Positions 7,024 to 15,043 of a stretch of DNA of 40,641 nt are shown piece after piece. The notes beneath the pieces were generated by a model that searched no databases, was not told the DNA's origin, and worked only from the letters and a program-made list of their open reading frames with translations. Positions within the stretch are counted from its first letter, which is position 1, and every line of letters starts with the position of its first letter. This stretch comes from Candidatus Nezhaarchaeota archaeon WYZ-LMO8. GTDB lineage: Archaea; Thermoproteota; Methanomethylicia; Nezhaarchaeales; WYZ-LMO8. The stretch lies in the NCBI GenBank assembly GCA_004347965.1, contig QNVF01000005.1:1-40641 (forward strand), given 5' to 3'. A program made the translations under genes and the position numbers.

Positions 7024-8699
7024 GCATCAATAGAGATGATCTACTTAAGCTCGTTGGTAAAGGTGATTTAAGCGACAATGAGCTAGCAGAAGCTCTAGAG
7101 CTAATAAAGGCCGAGGTCAAGGTTCTTGGACAAAGCGAAATAATACTTGAAGTTACGGCAGATAGGGCAGAAATGTTCTCCACTGAAGGTATAGCTAGGA
7201 GCTTGAAAGGGTTCCTTGAGATAGAGCTTGGTGTTCCTAAATATCCTGTAATTGACGCTATGGAGAATTTCGTTGTGAAGGTTGATAGATCTGTTATGGA
7301 GGTCAGACCTTTTGTTGCATGCGCTGTTGTTGTAGATTGCAATCTTGGAGAGGAAGGATTGAGACAATTAATACAACTACAGGAAGTTCTTCATAAAACT
7401 CATGGGAGAAATCGTAGGAAGTTCGCCATAGGCTTACATAACTTCGATGTAGTAAAGCCCCCCATAACTTACATAGCTAAGCCACTTGACAGCTTCTCAT
7501 TCGTACCGTTAGGGGAAGATAAGAAGTTGAAGGGAGAAGAGATAGTTGAAACTCATCCAAAAGGTAGAGAGTATGGATGGATTATTAAGGATAAGGGCCT
7601 AGCACCCCTCTTAATAGACTCTAACAACAACATCCTCTCCATGCCCCCAATAATAAACTCTGAGCTTACTAGAGTGACTTCAAGAACTAAGAATCTATTC
7701 ATAGACGTTACTGGGACAGACTTAAAGGCTGTAAGAAATGCTCTGGCTATATTAACCGCAAACTTGGCAGAGAGAGGAGGTAAGATAGTCAAGTTCGTGA
7801 TACATGAAGGTCAAGGATCTGAAAGAACTGAGCCTTCAACAGATTGTAAAGTCGTGACAGTGAGTTACGATAGGTTGATTGAAGTTACGGGAATAGAAGA
7901 ATCACTTGACGTAGTTGTAAGGTGCTTGAGGAAGGCTCGAATGGACGCTATTGTAAGAGGAAGAGAGCTTGATGTCTTAGTACCATTCTATCGAATCGAT
8001 GTGATGTGTGACGTTGATGTTGCAGAGGACTTTGCCATTGGTTACGGTTACAATAGGATAGTCCCTGATGTACCTCCAATAACTACGCGAGGACGTGAGC
8101 TTGAGCTTGCCAGCTTCACAAGGATCTGTCGTGAGCTAATGATAGGATACGGATTCCAAGAGGTGGTAAGCTACATGTTTACGAGCGATAAGAAGCTTGA
8201 TGATGCACATATATACGAGGAGAGAGTCAGAGTAGCTAAACCTGTATCCTCCGACTACACTTGTTTAAGAACTAGTCTCATTCCCTCTCTGCTTGACTTC
8301 TTATCAGAGAACGTTCATGTGGAGTATCCTCAAAAAATATTCGAAGTTGGGGACGTAGTGATAGCAAGTGAAGGCTTTGATGAGAAGAGCTTCTCGGATA
8401 GAAGGCTAGCTGTACTACACGCAGACTATAGAGTCGGCTATGAAGATGTTCAAGCAATATTATACTCACTCTTGAGAGTTCTGAGAGTGGAGTTTAAAGT
8501 GAGGAGTGATAGAAGGGGGCTAATGATAGAGGGACGTTGCGGTTCAATAATTGTGAATGGTGATGCTGTAGGTATACTTGGTGAAATAAAGCCAGAGGTC
8601 CTTCTAAAGTTCGGTATACAAACTCCTATAGCAGCATTTGAAATTAGTCTTTCGAAGGTGTATAAGGCATGGAAGACAGGCATTAATACTCGCTCTTAA
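7011..8699 (+). CDS. pheT: Phenylalanyl-tRNA synthetase beta subunit
   Basis: Structural and editing subunit of PheRS. The 562-residue archaeal form lacks the bacterial tRNA-binding extension. The order is an N-terminal domain, the B3/B4 editing region (HGRNRRKFAIGLHNFD at about 126-141, LTRVTSRTKNLFIDVTGTD at about 218-236), the B5 domain (about 280-355, ending in VAEDFAIGYGYNRI) and the degenerate catalytic-like core (REMI-like LMIGYGFQEVVSYMF). ATG 7011 overlaps the end of pheS. The stop at 8697-8699 is followed within 10 nt by the first structured RNA candidate. Confidence 0.96.
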   Translation: MPTISINRDDLLKLVGKGDLSDNELAEALELIKAEVKVLGQSEIILEVTADRAEMFSTEGIARSLKGFLEIELGVPKYPVIDAMENFVVKVDRSVMEVRPFVACAVVVDCNLGEEGLRQLIQLQEVLHKTHGRNRRKFAIGLHNFDVVKPPITYIAKPLDSFSFVPLGEDKKLKGEEIVETHPKGREYGWIIKDKGLAPLLIDSNNNILSMPPIINSELTRVTSRTKNLFIDVTGTDLKAVRNALAILTANLAERGGKIVKFVIHEGQGSERTEPSTDCKVVTVSYDRLIEVTGIEESLDVVVRCLRKARMDAIVRGRELDVLVPFYRIDVMCDVDVAEDFAIGYGYNRIVPDVPPITTRGRELELASFTRICRELMIGYGFQEVVSYMFTSDKKLDDAHIYEERVRVAKPVSSDYTCLRTSLIPSLLDFLSENVHVEYPQKIFEVGDVVIASEGFDEKSFSDRRLAVLHADYRVGYEDVQAILYSLLRVLRVEFKVRSDRRGLMIEGRCGSIIVNGDAVGILGEIKPEVLLKFGIQTPIAAFEISLSKVYKAWKTGINTRS

Positions 8700-8708
8700 A
8701 ACTAGAGT

Positions 8709-8820
8709 TTAGGCCGCTGAGTCGAGGGAAGCCGCAGCGACGGGGTGGAGGGACTATGAGGGGGCCCCGATGAATGATCATCCACCTTACCCACCTGCGG
8801 TACAGACTCAGCGGCTCTAA
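8709..8820 (+). ncRNA. Structured RNA candidate 1 (pheT-tyrS intergenic)
   Basis: A GC-rich island of about 110 nt in an otherwise AT-rich gap. Its ends form a long helix: GCCGCTGAGTC (8713-8723) with GACTCAGCGGC (8805-8815), extended by TTAG/CTAA around one bulged T. Inside is an internal loop with GAGGGAA on the 5' side and ACA on the 3' side, then a second helix GCCGCAG (8731-8737) with CTGCGGT (8795-8801), closed by a G-U pair. A third helix GGTGGA/TCCACC (8744-8749 with 8781-8786) encloses a purine-rich region with GACTATGA (8752-8759) and GATGAATGA. No open frame fits. A weak TATA-like ATTAATAC lies about 26 nt upstream, and CTTTT follows at 8826-8830. The same plan recurs in candidate 2. 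I do not recognise an Rfam family. RNase P RNA was considered and set aside. Confidence 0.65.
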
Positions 8821-8825
8821 GCTAA

Positions 8826-8834
8826 CTTTTATAG
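8826..8834 (+). promoter_or_regulatory. TATA box for structured RNA candidate 2
   Basis: CTTTTATAG lies in the 40-nt AT-rich spacer between the two RNA candidates. Its centre is 26 nt upstream of 8856, the first base pair of the terminal helix of candidate 2. The match between promoter spacing and the structural 5' end suggests candidate 2 has its own transcription start. The CTTTT part could also end candidate 1. Confidence 0.55.
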
Positions 8835-8854
8835 GTGTTGTTGCCTTCATATTT

Positions 8855-8970
8855 TAAGCCGCGCCGGGGATCTTAGAAAGCCGCGCATAGAGAGTCCCCA
8901 TGGAGGGGGCATCAGGCCCGAGACTATGATATCGGGTGGGTCAATGCGCGGTGACATCCGGCGCGGCTTA
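8855..8970 (+). ncRNA. Structured RNA candidate 2 (upstream of tyrS)
   Basis: About 116 nt with a perfect 13-bp terminal helix, TAAGCCGCGCCGG (8855-8867) with CCGGCGCGGCTTA (8958-8970). The internal loop has 12 nt ending AGAAA on the 5' side and GACAT on the 3' side. A second 9-bp helix follows: GCCGCGCAT (8880-8888) with ATGCGCGGT (8944-8952), again closed by G-U. It encloses two hairpins: TCCCC-ATGGA-GGGGG, and CCCGA/TCGGG around a loop with GACTATGA (8922-8929). Layout and signature strings match candidate 1. It ends 15 nt before the tyrS ATG, so it is either an independent RNA or a structured tyrS leader. An open frame starting at 8926 runs through it into tyrS, but the TyrRS family start is at 8986. 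Confidence 0.65.
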
Positions 8971-8985
8971 TTTCGGGGTAGGACT

Positions 8986-10053
8986 ATGGAGTTTGAAGAG
9001 AAGGTCAAAAAAGTGACAAGGAACACAGCTGAGGTCGTGGTCTTATCTGAGCTTGTAGAGGTATTGAGGAGAGGAGAGGCTAGAGGCTACATAGGAGTTG
9101 AGCCTTCAGGGCTATTCCACATAGGTTGGCTCATTTGGGCTCGGAAGGTTAGGGATTTGTCTGATGTAGGGATTAAGATGAAGATCTTAGAGGCTACATG
9201 GCACGCCTGGATCAACGATAAGCTTGGCGGTTACCTGGAGATGATACATAAGTGTGCAAAGTACATAGAGCATGTTTTGAAGTCTTTGGGAATTGATAAG
9301 GGCGATATAGAGTATGTTAAAGCTGAAGAGCTGATCAGCGATCCTGAGTACTGGAGAATAGTGGTCACGGTGGCCAAGAACTTATCTTTAGCAAGAGTGC
9401 GAAGAGCTATAACCATAATGGGTAGGAAGGAGAGTGAGGGCATCTTGGATTTCTCGAAGCTAATATATCCTTGCATGCAGGTAGCCGACATATTTTACAT
9501 GGACCTTGACGTATGTCTTGGAGGAACTGATCAACGTAAGGCTCACATGCTTGCAAGAGAAATAGCTGAAAAGAAGAAGTGGAAGAAGCCCGTTGCAGTG
9601 CACACACCTTTGCTAATAAGCCTAAGACCTCCTTTAGGGGCTGAAGAAGTGGACGAAGTCGACTTGAAGATGAGTAAGTCTAAACCTGAAACCTGCATCT
9701 TCGTTCACGATACGCCTGATGATATAGCTAAGAAGGTCGAGTATGCTTACTGTCCCATGAAGGTCGTAGAGATGAATCCCATCATCGAGATATGCAAGCA
9801 TATCCTCTTTGCTCAAAACGGCTTCAAACTCTATGTGGAACGTGAAGAAAAACATGGAGGAGATATTTATATTGAGAGCTTTGACGAATTAGTTCAATTG
9901 TATAGTAAGGGAGAGCTTCATCCACAAGATCTTAAGCGAGCCGTTGCAAAAGCGCTATCAGAGATTCTTGAACCTGTTAGAAGGTATTTCGAGGTAAATA
10001 GGGAGGCTAAAGAGCTCCTTAGAACCATGAGTAACGCTACGATAACTAGATAA
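8986..10053 (+). CDS. tyrS: Tyrosyl-tRNA synthetase
   Basis: Charges tRNA-Tyr with tyrosine. Class I signatures are VEPSGLFHIGW (HIGH motif at 45-48) and LKMSKSK (KMSKS at 228-232). The segment CLGGTDQRKAHMLARE is typical of archaeal TyrRS, where the GG-DQRK region contacts the substrate. Counted from ATG 8986 it has 355 residues, the normal archaeal length. I choose this ATG because upstream in-frame starts would place coding sequence inside the structured RNA and add 20 arginine- and glycine-rich residues with no family match; GGGGTAGG is just upstream. The leader may be controlled by candidate RNA 2. Confidence 0.95.
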   Translation: MEFEEKVKKVTRNTAEVVVLSELVEVLRRGEARGYIGVEPSGLFHIGWLIWARKVRDLSDVGIKMKILEATWHAWINDKLGGYLEMIHKCAKYIEHVLKSLGIDKGDIEYVKAEELISDPEYWRIVVTVAKNLSLARVRRAITIMGRKESEGILDFSKLIYPCMQVADIFYMDLDVCLGGTDQRKAHMLAREIAEKKKWKKPVAVHTPLLISLRPPLGAEEVDEVDLKMSKSKPETCIFVHDTPDDIAKKVEYAYCPMKVVEMNPIIEICKHILFAQNGFKLYVEREEKHGGDIYIESFDELVQLYSKGELHPQDLKRAVAKALSEILEPVRRYFEVNREAKELLRTMSNATITR

Positions 10054-10134
10054 AGGAGCTTCTAGTGTGATTAATTAGTTTATATAACACTCATGTAATA
10101 GCTTAACCATCTCGTCTAGGACTGGTGATACATA

Positions 10135-11328
10135 ATGGGTGGCGTTGCCGTCACTGCTAAGTACGTTATTTACGCTACAATAGAGATTAATGGGATAGTT
10201 GATAAATCTGATGTCATAGGCGCTCTCTTTGGGCAAACTGAAGGCTTACTCGGCGATAAACTTGACTTAAGAGAACTGCAAAAGGCTGGTAGAATAGGTA
10301 GAGTTCAAGTCCTCTTGGAGGAGGAGGATGGTAAGTGCATAGGGCACATCGAGATACCATCTAACTTAGACAAGGTCGAAACAGCACTGATAGCTGCAGC
10401 TATAGAGACAGTCGATAAGGTTGGTCCCTACGATGCTAAGATTACAGTAACTAGGATAGAGGATGTTAGAGAGGAGAAGCGAAAGAAGGTTATGGAGAGA
10501 GCTAAAGAACTTTTAATGAAGTGGAGAGAGACGTTACCTGATACTCGTGAGATAACAGAAGAGATCCTAAAGACCGTCAGGGAGGCTCAGCTCATAACTT
10601 ATGGTCCCGAGAAACTTCCTGCTGGACCAGATATAGACAAGAGCGACACCATAATAATCGTTGAAGGTAGGGCAGACGTCATCAACCTGCTAAGACATGA
10701 TTACCGTAATGTAATAGCAATAGAGGGGGCGTCAATCCCAAAGACCATAATCAATTTATGTAAAGAAAAGACGGCAGTAGCATTTGTAGATGGAGATAGA
10801 GGTGGAGAGCTTGTTCTAAGGCAGCTACTACAAGTAGCTGATATAGATTATGTTGCGAGGGCACCTCCAGGAAAGGAGGTTGAGGAGTTAACTGGAAAGG
10901 AGATAGCAAAATGCTTGAGAGATAAGGTACCCGTAAACGAGTATCTAGCCACTGTAGAGAAAGGCTCTCAACAAGTTCAAGTGCAGCAACCTCATGCTGT
11001 ACTTGAGAGTCCAGCAGTTCTTACTAAAAACAAGATTCCTCCTGAGGTGCTGAGAGAGGCTGAGAAGCTAATAGGAAGTTTGGAGGCCTTGATATACGAC
11101 GAGTCTTGGAAGACTTTAGCGAAGATACCAGTAAAGGATCTGGCAAACTACTTGCAATCAACTCAAGACCCTGTAAGCTACGTTGTTTTTGATGGTGTAA
11201 TAACTCAGAGACTCCTAGAGATAGCTGAAGTTAGAGGTGTTAAGATCATCGTAGGCGGGAGGGTAGGAAACATAACTCATAAGCCTACGTCAATGGAGAT
11301 ACTTACATTTAACGAGCTGGGTCTTTGA
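10135..11328 (+). CDS. dnaG: Archaeal DnaG-type primase/exosome subunit
   Basis: A 397-residue protein with a central TOPRIM domain: EGRAD at 177-181 (catalytic Glu) and VDGDRGG at 218-224 (metal-binding Asp pair). In archaea DnaG has primase activity in some species and is also a core partner of the RNA exosome, so a role in RNA decay is at least as likely as one in replication. ATG 10135 is preceded by GGTGAT. The C-terminus has a helical region followed by HKPTSMEILTFNEL, typical of the family. The DHH phosphoesterase gene starts 1 nt after its stop, so the two form an operon. Confidence 0.93.
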   Translation: MGGVAVTAKYVIYATIEINGIVDKSDVIGALFGQTEGLLGDKLDLRELQKAGRIGRVQVLLEEEDGKCIGHIEIPSNLDKVETALIAAAIETVDKVGPYDAKITVTRIEDVREEKRKKVMERAKELLMKWRETLPDTREITEEILKTVREAQLITYGPEKLPAGPDIDKSDTIIIVEGRADVINLLRHDYRNVIAIEGASIPKTIINLCKEKTAVAFVDGDRGGELVLRQLLQVADIDYVARAPPGKEVEELTGKEIAKCLRDKVPVNEYLATVEKGSQQVQVQQPHAVLESPAVLTKNKIPPEVLREAEKLIGSLEALIYDESWKTLAKIPVKDLANYLQSTQDPVSYVVFDGVITQRLLEIAEVRGVKIIVGGRVGNITHKPTSMEILTFNELGL

Positions 11329-11329
11329 G

Positions 11330-12631
11330 ATGATTCCACAGACAGAAGAGAAGGAGGATGTGAGGAAGGGGTTAGATAGAGTACTTAGAGATGCTGAAAG
11401 TTACGCTAAGAGGTTGCTTGAAGATAGCTCTGAAAAGGTGATAATAGTTCACCACGATGATGCTGATGGTGTATGCGCAGGAGCCCTCCTCAAAACAGCG
11501 CTCGAAGACAGGTTCGCTGTTCACACGATATGTCTTGAGAAAACCTATCCTATAGCTATAAAGAGATTGCAAGAGCAAGGTAAAGAGCCCATAATTTATG
11601 TGGACCTTGGTAGCCCTCACGTATCCACTATATCTACTTTTAACAGGCAAAAGAGGACGATAGTAATCATAGATCACCACGATCTAGATGGTCTCGAAGG
11701 GATAAGTGAAGAAGTAGCAGTTCTGAATCCCGAAATACATGGAGTTGATGGTGGGATCTATGCATGTGGTGCTAGTCTCGCATACTTTTTTGCACACTCA
11801 ATAAAGAAGAATGTAGAGAAGTACTCTGGACTAGCTGTTATAGGTTCCGTTGAAATACCAGGAGAAGCTAAGGGGCTTAACCTCTTAGTCCTCAACGAGG
11901 CTTTGAAAGCTGGAGTGGCAGTCTACGATAAGGATTCTGGGAGAGCTAAGGTTCTCTGGAATGGCAAGTTCACTAACCCTGAGACTTTATCGACAAAGCT
12001 CACGATAATGGCTTCTGTAGGATATTACGATGAGGGACCTCAAAAAGCCTTAAACTCATGCATTAAGTGTTCGTGGGCTGGAGTGGAAGGTTATCTTGAC
12101 TTACTAGAAGAAAAAAGGAAAAGAGCTTACTCAAGCATTATGGCAAGACTTCGATATGCAGGGCTTAATAAATTAAAGAGGATTCAGTGGTTCCACGTTG
12201 AAGATGGTTTTCGTGATATGGGCGTCAAGGTCATAGGGACGTTTTGCAGCTATTTAATGCATCAGAAGATGATCGATGAGGACAAGGTTCTGGTCGGAAT
12301 GATGAATATGAGAAGCGATGTACCAGGCCTTGGAGATCTAGGTGAAGTATATGTCAAAGTATCTGCAAGAGCACCTAAAAGAGTATTAGCATTAATAGAC
12401 TCAGGTTCTTTAGAACCTCTATCGAAAGCCCTCCCAGAAGCAGCTAAACGAGTAGGTGGGTTCGGTGATGGTCATGCTGCCGCAGCTAGTGGTGTAATAC
12501 CTAGAGGTAAAGAGAAGGAGTTTTTGGAGTTAATGGATGAGTTGCTGGTAAAAGAAGGAGTAAGGAGAGGAGAGAAGCAGGCTAGAGTAACTCTTGAAAG
12601 CTTTCTATTTCCTAAGAAAGTCGAAAAGTGA
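11330..12631 (+). CDS. DHH/DHHA1 phosphoesterase (RecJ-like)
   Basis: A 433-residue member of the DHH superfamily, which contains RecJ-type single-strand exonucleases and small-nucleotide phosphodiesterases. Metal-binding motifs are HHDDADG (41-47), YVDLGS (about 90-95) and IIDHHDLDG (DHH at 115-117). The C-terminal DHHA1 domain has GGFGDGHAAAASG at about 376-388. Archaeal relatives include the GINS-associated nuclease; the exact subfamily cannot be told here. The tail TLESFLF resembles a PCNA-interacting motif, though the usual Gln is replaced by Arg. It directly follows dnaG, and its 3' end overlaps the 3' end of polB by 27 nt. Confidence 0.88.
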   Translation: MIPQTEEKEDVRKGLDRVLRDAESYAKRLLEDSSEKVIIVHHDDADGVCAGALLKTALEDRFAVHTICLEKTYPIAIKRLQEQGKEPIIYVDLGSPHVSTISTFNRQKRTIVIIDHHDLDGLEGISEEVAVLNPEIHGVDGGIYACGASLAYFFAHSIKKNVEKYSGLAVIGSVEIPGEAKGLNLLVLNEALKAGVAVYDKDSGRAKVLWNGKFTNPETLSTKLTIMASVGYYDEGPQKALNSCIKCSWAGVEGYLDLLEEKRKRAYSSIMARLRYAGLNKLKRIQWFHVEDGFRDMGVKVIGTFCSYLMHQKMIDEDKVLVGMMNMRSDVPGLGDLGEVYVKVSARAPKRVLALIDSGSLEPLSKALPEAAKRVGGFGDGHAAAASGVIPRGKEKEFLELMDELLVKEGVRRGEKQARVTLESFLFPKKVEK

Positions 12632-14986
12632 AGCTTGCTTAATACCTGAGAGTAAACTTTCCTCGTTAACTCCGAAGTACTTTAAGATTCTCATAGCTAA
12701 AGCTACAACTTGCTTCTTAACGTAGTACTCCTTGTCTATCTCATTCATGGTAGCGAATACATAGGGTTTTACCCTCTCTGATACTTTTTCAGAAGGTCCT
12801 TGAACAACTACGAAGCCAACCTTATCCCCTATTTCGAGCTTAAAACCTGCAGCTAAGAGCTGCTTTGCTGCTTGAACGTGAGCTGCTTCGACCTCGTATT
12901 CATCTAGAGATTTCGATAAAGTCTTCCAAATCACTAACTTCTTCATGTCTACCTTTCCAGCTCGAATCATGTTTATTATGTCTCTAACGTAATTCACTGC
13001 TGCTTGTACATCCTTCTTACTTAGTATTATCTCTATGACCTTGGACTGAACTTCTTGTGCTAGCTCGCACCAATCACCTCTAACAGCCTCAAAACCTACT
13101 AGGTCTATTCTACCATCTAGTGTTAGACCTGAATACTTCTTAGCTGCTTCAGTAAAGAAGCATACTTTGTAGACCTTCTCTAACTTTATTTCTAGACCAA
13201 GCTCTCTTTCAACACGTTCTATGAAGGCTTTGATCTTAGATTGATCGTACTTCACGAATATGCTATCAGTGTCTCCATAAATTACTTGGAGACCCATATC
13301 TTTTGCCATCTTTATGGTGGCCATTATGGTGTGCCTGCCATAAGCTGCTGTGGCTTCGGCACATGGCTTCAAATAGAACCTAGCTCCAGTCCAACCTAAG
13401 TACCCATACATGGCGTTGGTCATGGTCTTAACGGCTTTCTGCCTATTGTCGAGTATGGTGTAACACGGATCTTTTGAATCGAGTTTCTTCATACTCTCCC
13501 TTATAGCCCTTCTAAGTTCAAGTAGCTTCTCTATAGCCTTCCTATAGAGACTTGGAGGATTTTTCTTAAAGCGGTGGCCGACTTCGGGGGCTACGTGGCA
13601 TTCATCGGGTTTGCAAGGCTCTTCTGGAGGGACGTAAGTGTCGAAGCCTATGTTGTACTTCATCATTAAGTGTGGGTACATAGCTGAGAAGTCGAGGACT
13701 GCTATGTTTTCGTGAAGACCTTCTTTGGGCTTTAAGACCAAGCCTCCTCTATAAGGTTCATACTTCCTCTCAACTCTATTGGGCACTAGCTCTCCTTCAC
13801 TATAAGCCACTCTCATTAGGTACCACTCAACCCTAAAGCCTACAGAAGCTGCTAGTACTTGATCTAGAGGGACCCCAGTGAGTCTTGAGAGCTGCATAGC
13901 AAATGGTAGGACCTCCATTGCTACACCGTACGTAGAAACCGCGTCTTCCTCAGCATACTTCTTTAAGATAGCATGTTTTGAAGGATTGTCCCAGTACTCA
14001 GCTATTTCTAAGTAATCTATTAGTGTTCTCTTATCTTTAGGCATGACCCCTAAGTAATCTGCTACGTTCTCCAGGGTCTTGATCTTAACCTCCATCAGCT
14101 CTTCAGCGTAGTCGTATAGATCTATGTTTGCTCTGCCAACTACGGATACGTGGCCGTACACGCTTTGATGAGGTTCTGCGAAGTCACGACTTATCTTCAG
14201 CTTTACTCCGTGAAGTTTAGCTCTAGCCTGTATATATGGCCAATCGAAGTGATTGCTATTGTATCCAACTATGATGTCAGGATCGTAGGTTTGTATATAA
14301 TCGACGAACTCCTTCAGTATCTTTGAATCATCATGATCTTCAGCAAGCAGTATCTTATTTCCCTCGCTAGATGTTAATGAAATCATTATTATTGGATCTC
14401 GATGAGGTACTGGAGAGCCAGCTTTATTGTAGCACTCTATATCGAAAGCTAGTATCCTAAGATTAGGAACTTCATCTTTTGGATACGGTCTTGGTCTAGC
14501 GAGAGCTTTATACACAGCATCGACCTTAATATTGTTAACGTTCTTCTCCTCCTCAACCTCAAGCTCATGCCAGTCGCAGGGGTTAACCCCATTGTCTATC
14601 ATGTACCTCATATAGAACCTTATGTCAGCTTCAAGAACCTCCTCTACCCAATCCAGTTTAGCTATCTTCTCTCTATACGTAGGTACTGACTCAGGAAGCA
14701 AACACGTGACTTTAAGCGCCTTAACAGGCTTTCCGAAGAATTTCTTATCAACTTCCTCTACGGACAATATGGGTTCTGATGGGTCTTCGAGGAGCTTTAT
14801 GTCCTTTACGGCTTTTTTCATGTCCACGTACTCTTTAGGGAGAACGTAAAAATAGGGTCTAAAGCTGTAATCTTTTACTAATACGCGTCTTTCATTATCC
14901 GTTATACCCCACAACTTAATGACTGGAATTCTCCCTTCTACGTCGTAATTTACGTCTAGAAGCCATAAGAGTAACTTTTGAGGCAT
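12605..14986 (-). CDS. polB: Family B DNA polymerase
   Basis: Replicative or repair DNA polymerase with 3'-5' proofreading. About 793 residues. Exonuclease motifs: FDIEC (Exo I, 182-184), GYNSNHFDW (Exo II) and YAEED (Exo III, about 344). Polymerase motifs: DFSAMYP (motif A, 432-438), KTMTNAMYG (motif B) and YGDTDS (motif C, 570-575). All catalytic acidic residues are present, so it should be active. The C-terminus QASLFDFL is a good PCNA-interacting box. I start at ATG 14986, which has GGGAG about 9 nt upstream; ATG 15001 would add five residues without a ribosome binding site. No intein. It converges on the DHH gene. Confidence 0.96.
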   Translation of the reverse strand: MPQKLLLWLLDVNYDVEGRIPVIKLWGITDNERRVLVKDYSFRPYFYVLPKEYVDMKKAVKDIKLLEDPSEPILSVEEVDKKFFGKPVKALKVTCLLPESVPTYREKIAKLDWVEEVLEADIRFYMRYMIDNGVNPCDWHELEVEEEKNVNNIKVDAVYKALARPRPYPKDEVPNLRILAFDIECYNKAGSPVPHRDPIIMISLTSSEGNKILLAEDHDDSKILKEFVDYIQTYDPDIIVGYNSNHFDWPYIQARAKLHGVKLKISRDFAEPHQSVYGHVSVVGRANIDLYDYAEELMEVKIKTLENVADYLGVMPKDKRTLIDYLEIAEYWDNPSKHAILKKYAEEDAVSTYGVAMEVLPFAMQLSRLTGVPLDQVLAASVGFRVEWYLMRVAYSEGELVPNRVERKYEPYRGGLVLKPKEGLHENIAVLDFSAMYPHLMMKYNIGFDTYVPPEEPCKPDECHVAPEVGHRFKKNPPSLYRKAIEKLLELRRAIRESMKKLDSKDPCYTILDNRQKAVKTMTNAMYGYLGWTGARFYLKPCAEATAAYGRHTIMATIKMAKDMGLQVIYGDTDSIFVKYDQSKIKAFIERVERELGLEIKLEKVYKVCFFTEAAKKYSGLTLDGRIDLVGFEAVRGDWCELAQEVQSKVIEIILSKKDVQAAVNYVRDIINMIRAGKVDMKKLVIWKTLSKSLDEYEVEAAHVQAAKQLLAAGFKLEIGDKVGFVVVQGPSEKVSERVKPYVFATMNEIDKEYYVKKQVVALAMRILKYFGVNEESLLSGIKQASLFDFLRK

Positions 14987-15043
14987 CGAGCTTACTCCCA
15001 TTAGATTATCGTTCAGCTCTAGGATAAGTTTAGTGTAGAGAGG

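Noticed and set aside
8709-8970. RNase P RNA, suggested by GAGGGAAG, GATGAATGA and ACAGA in the right order in RNA 1, and by AGAAAGCC and GGCTTAT in RNA 2
   Set aside because: Each RNA is only about 110 nt, shorter than even the reduced RNase P RNAs of Thermoproteaceae. The bulged U of helix P4 is missing. The long nested helices use the strands that P4 would need. The 40-nt AT-rich spacer with a TATA box separates the two. A covariance search would settle it.
8926-8985. tyrS start at 8926, twenty codons further upstream
   Set aside because: Those codons lie in the structured RNA and encode an Arg/Gly-rich run with no family match; ATG 8986 has a ribosome binding site and gives the usual length.
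14987-15001. polB start at ATG 15001
   Set aside because: No ribosome binding site upstream; ATG 14986 has GGGAG at the right distance.
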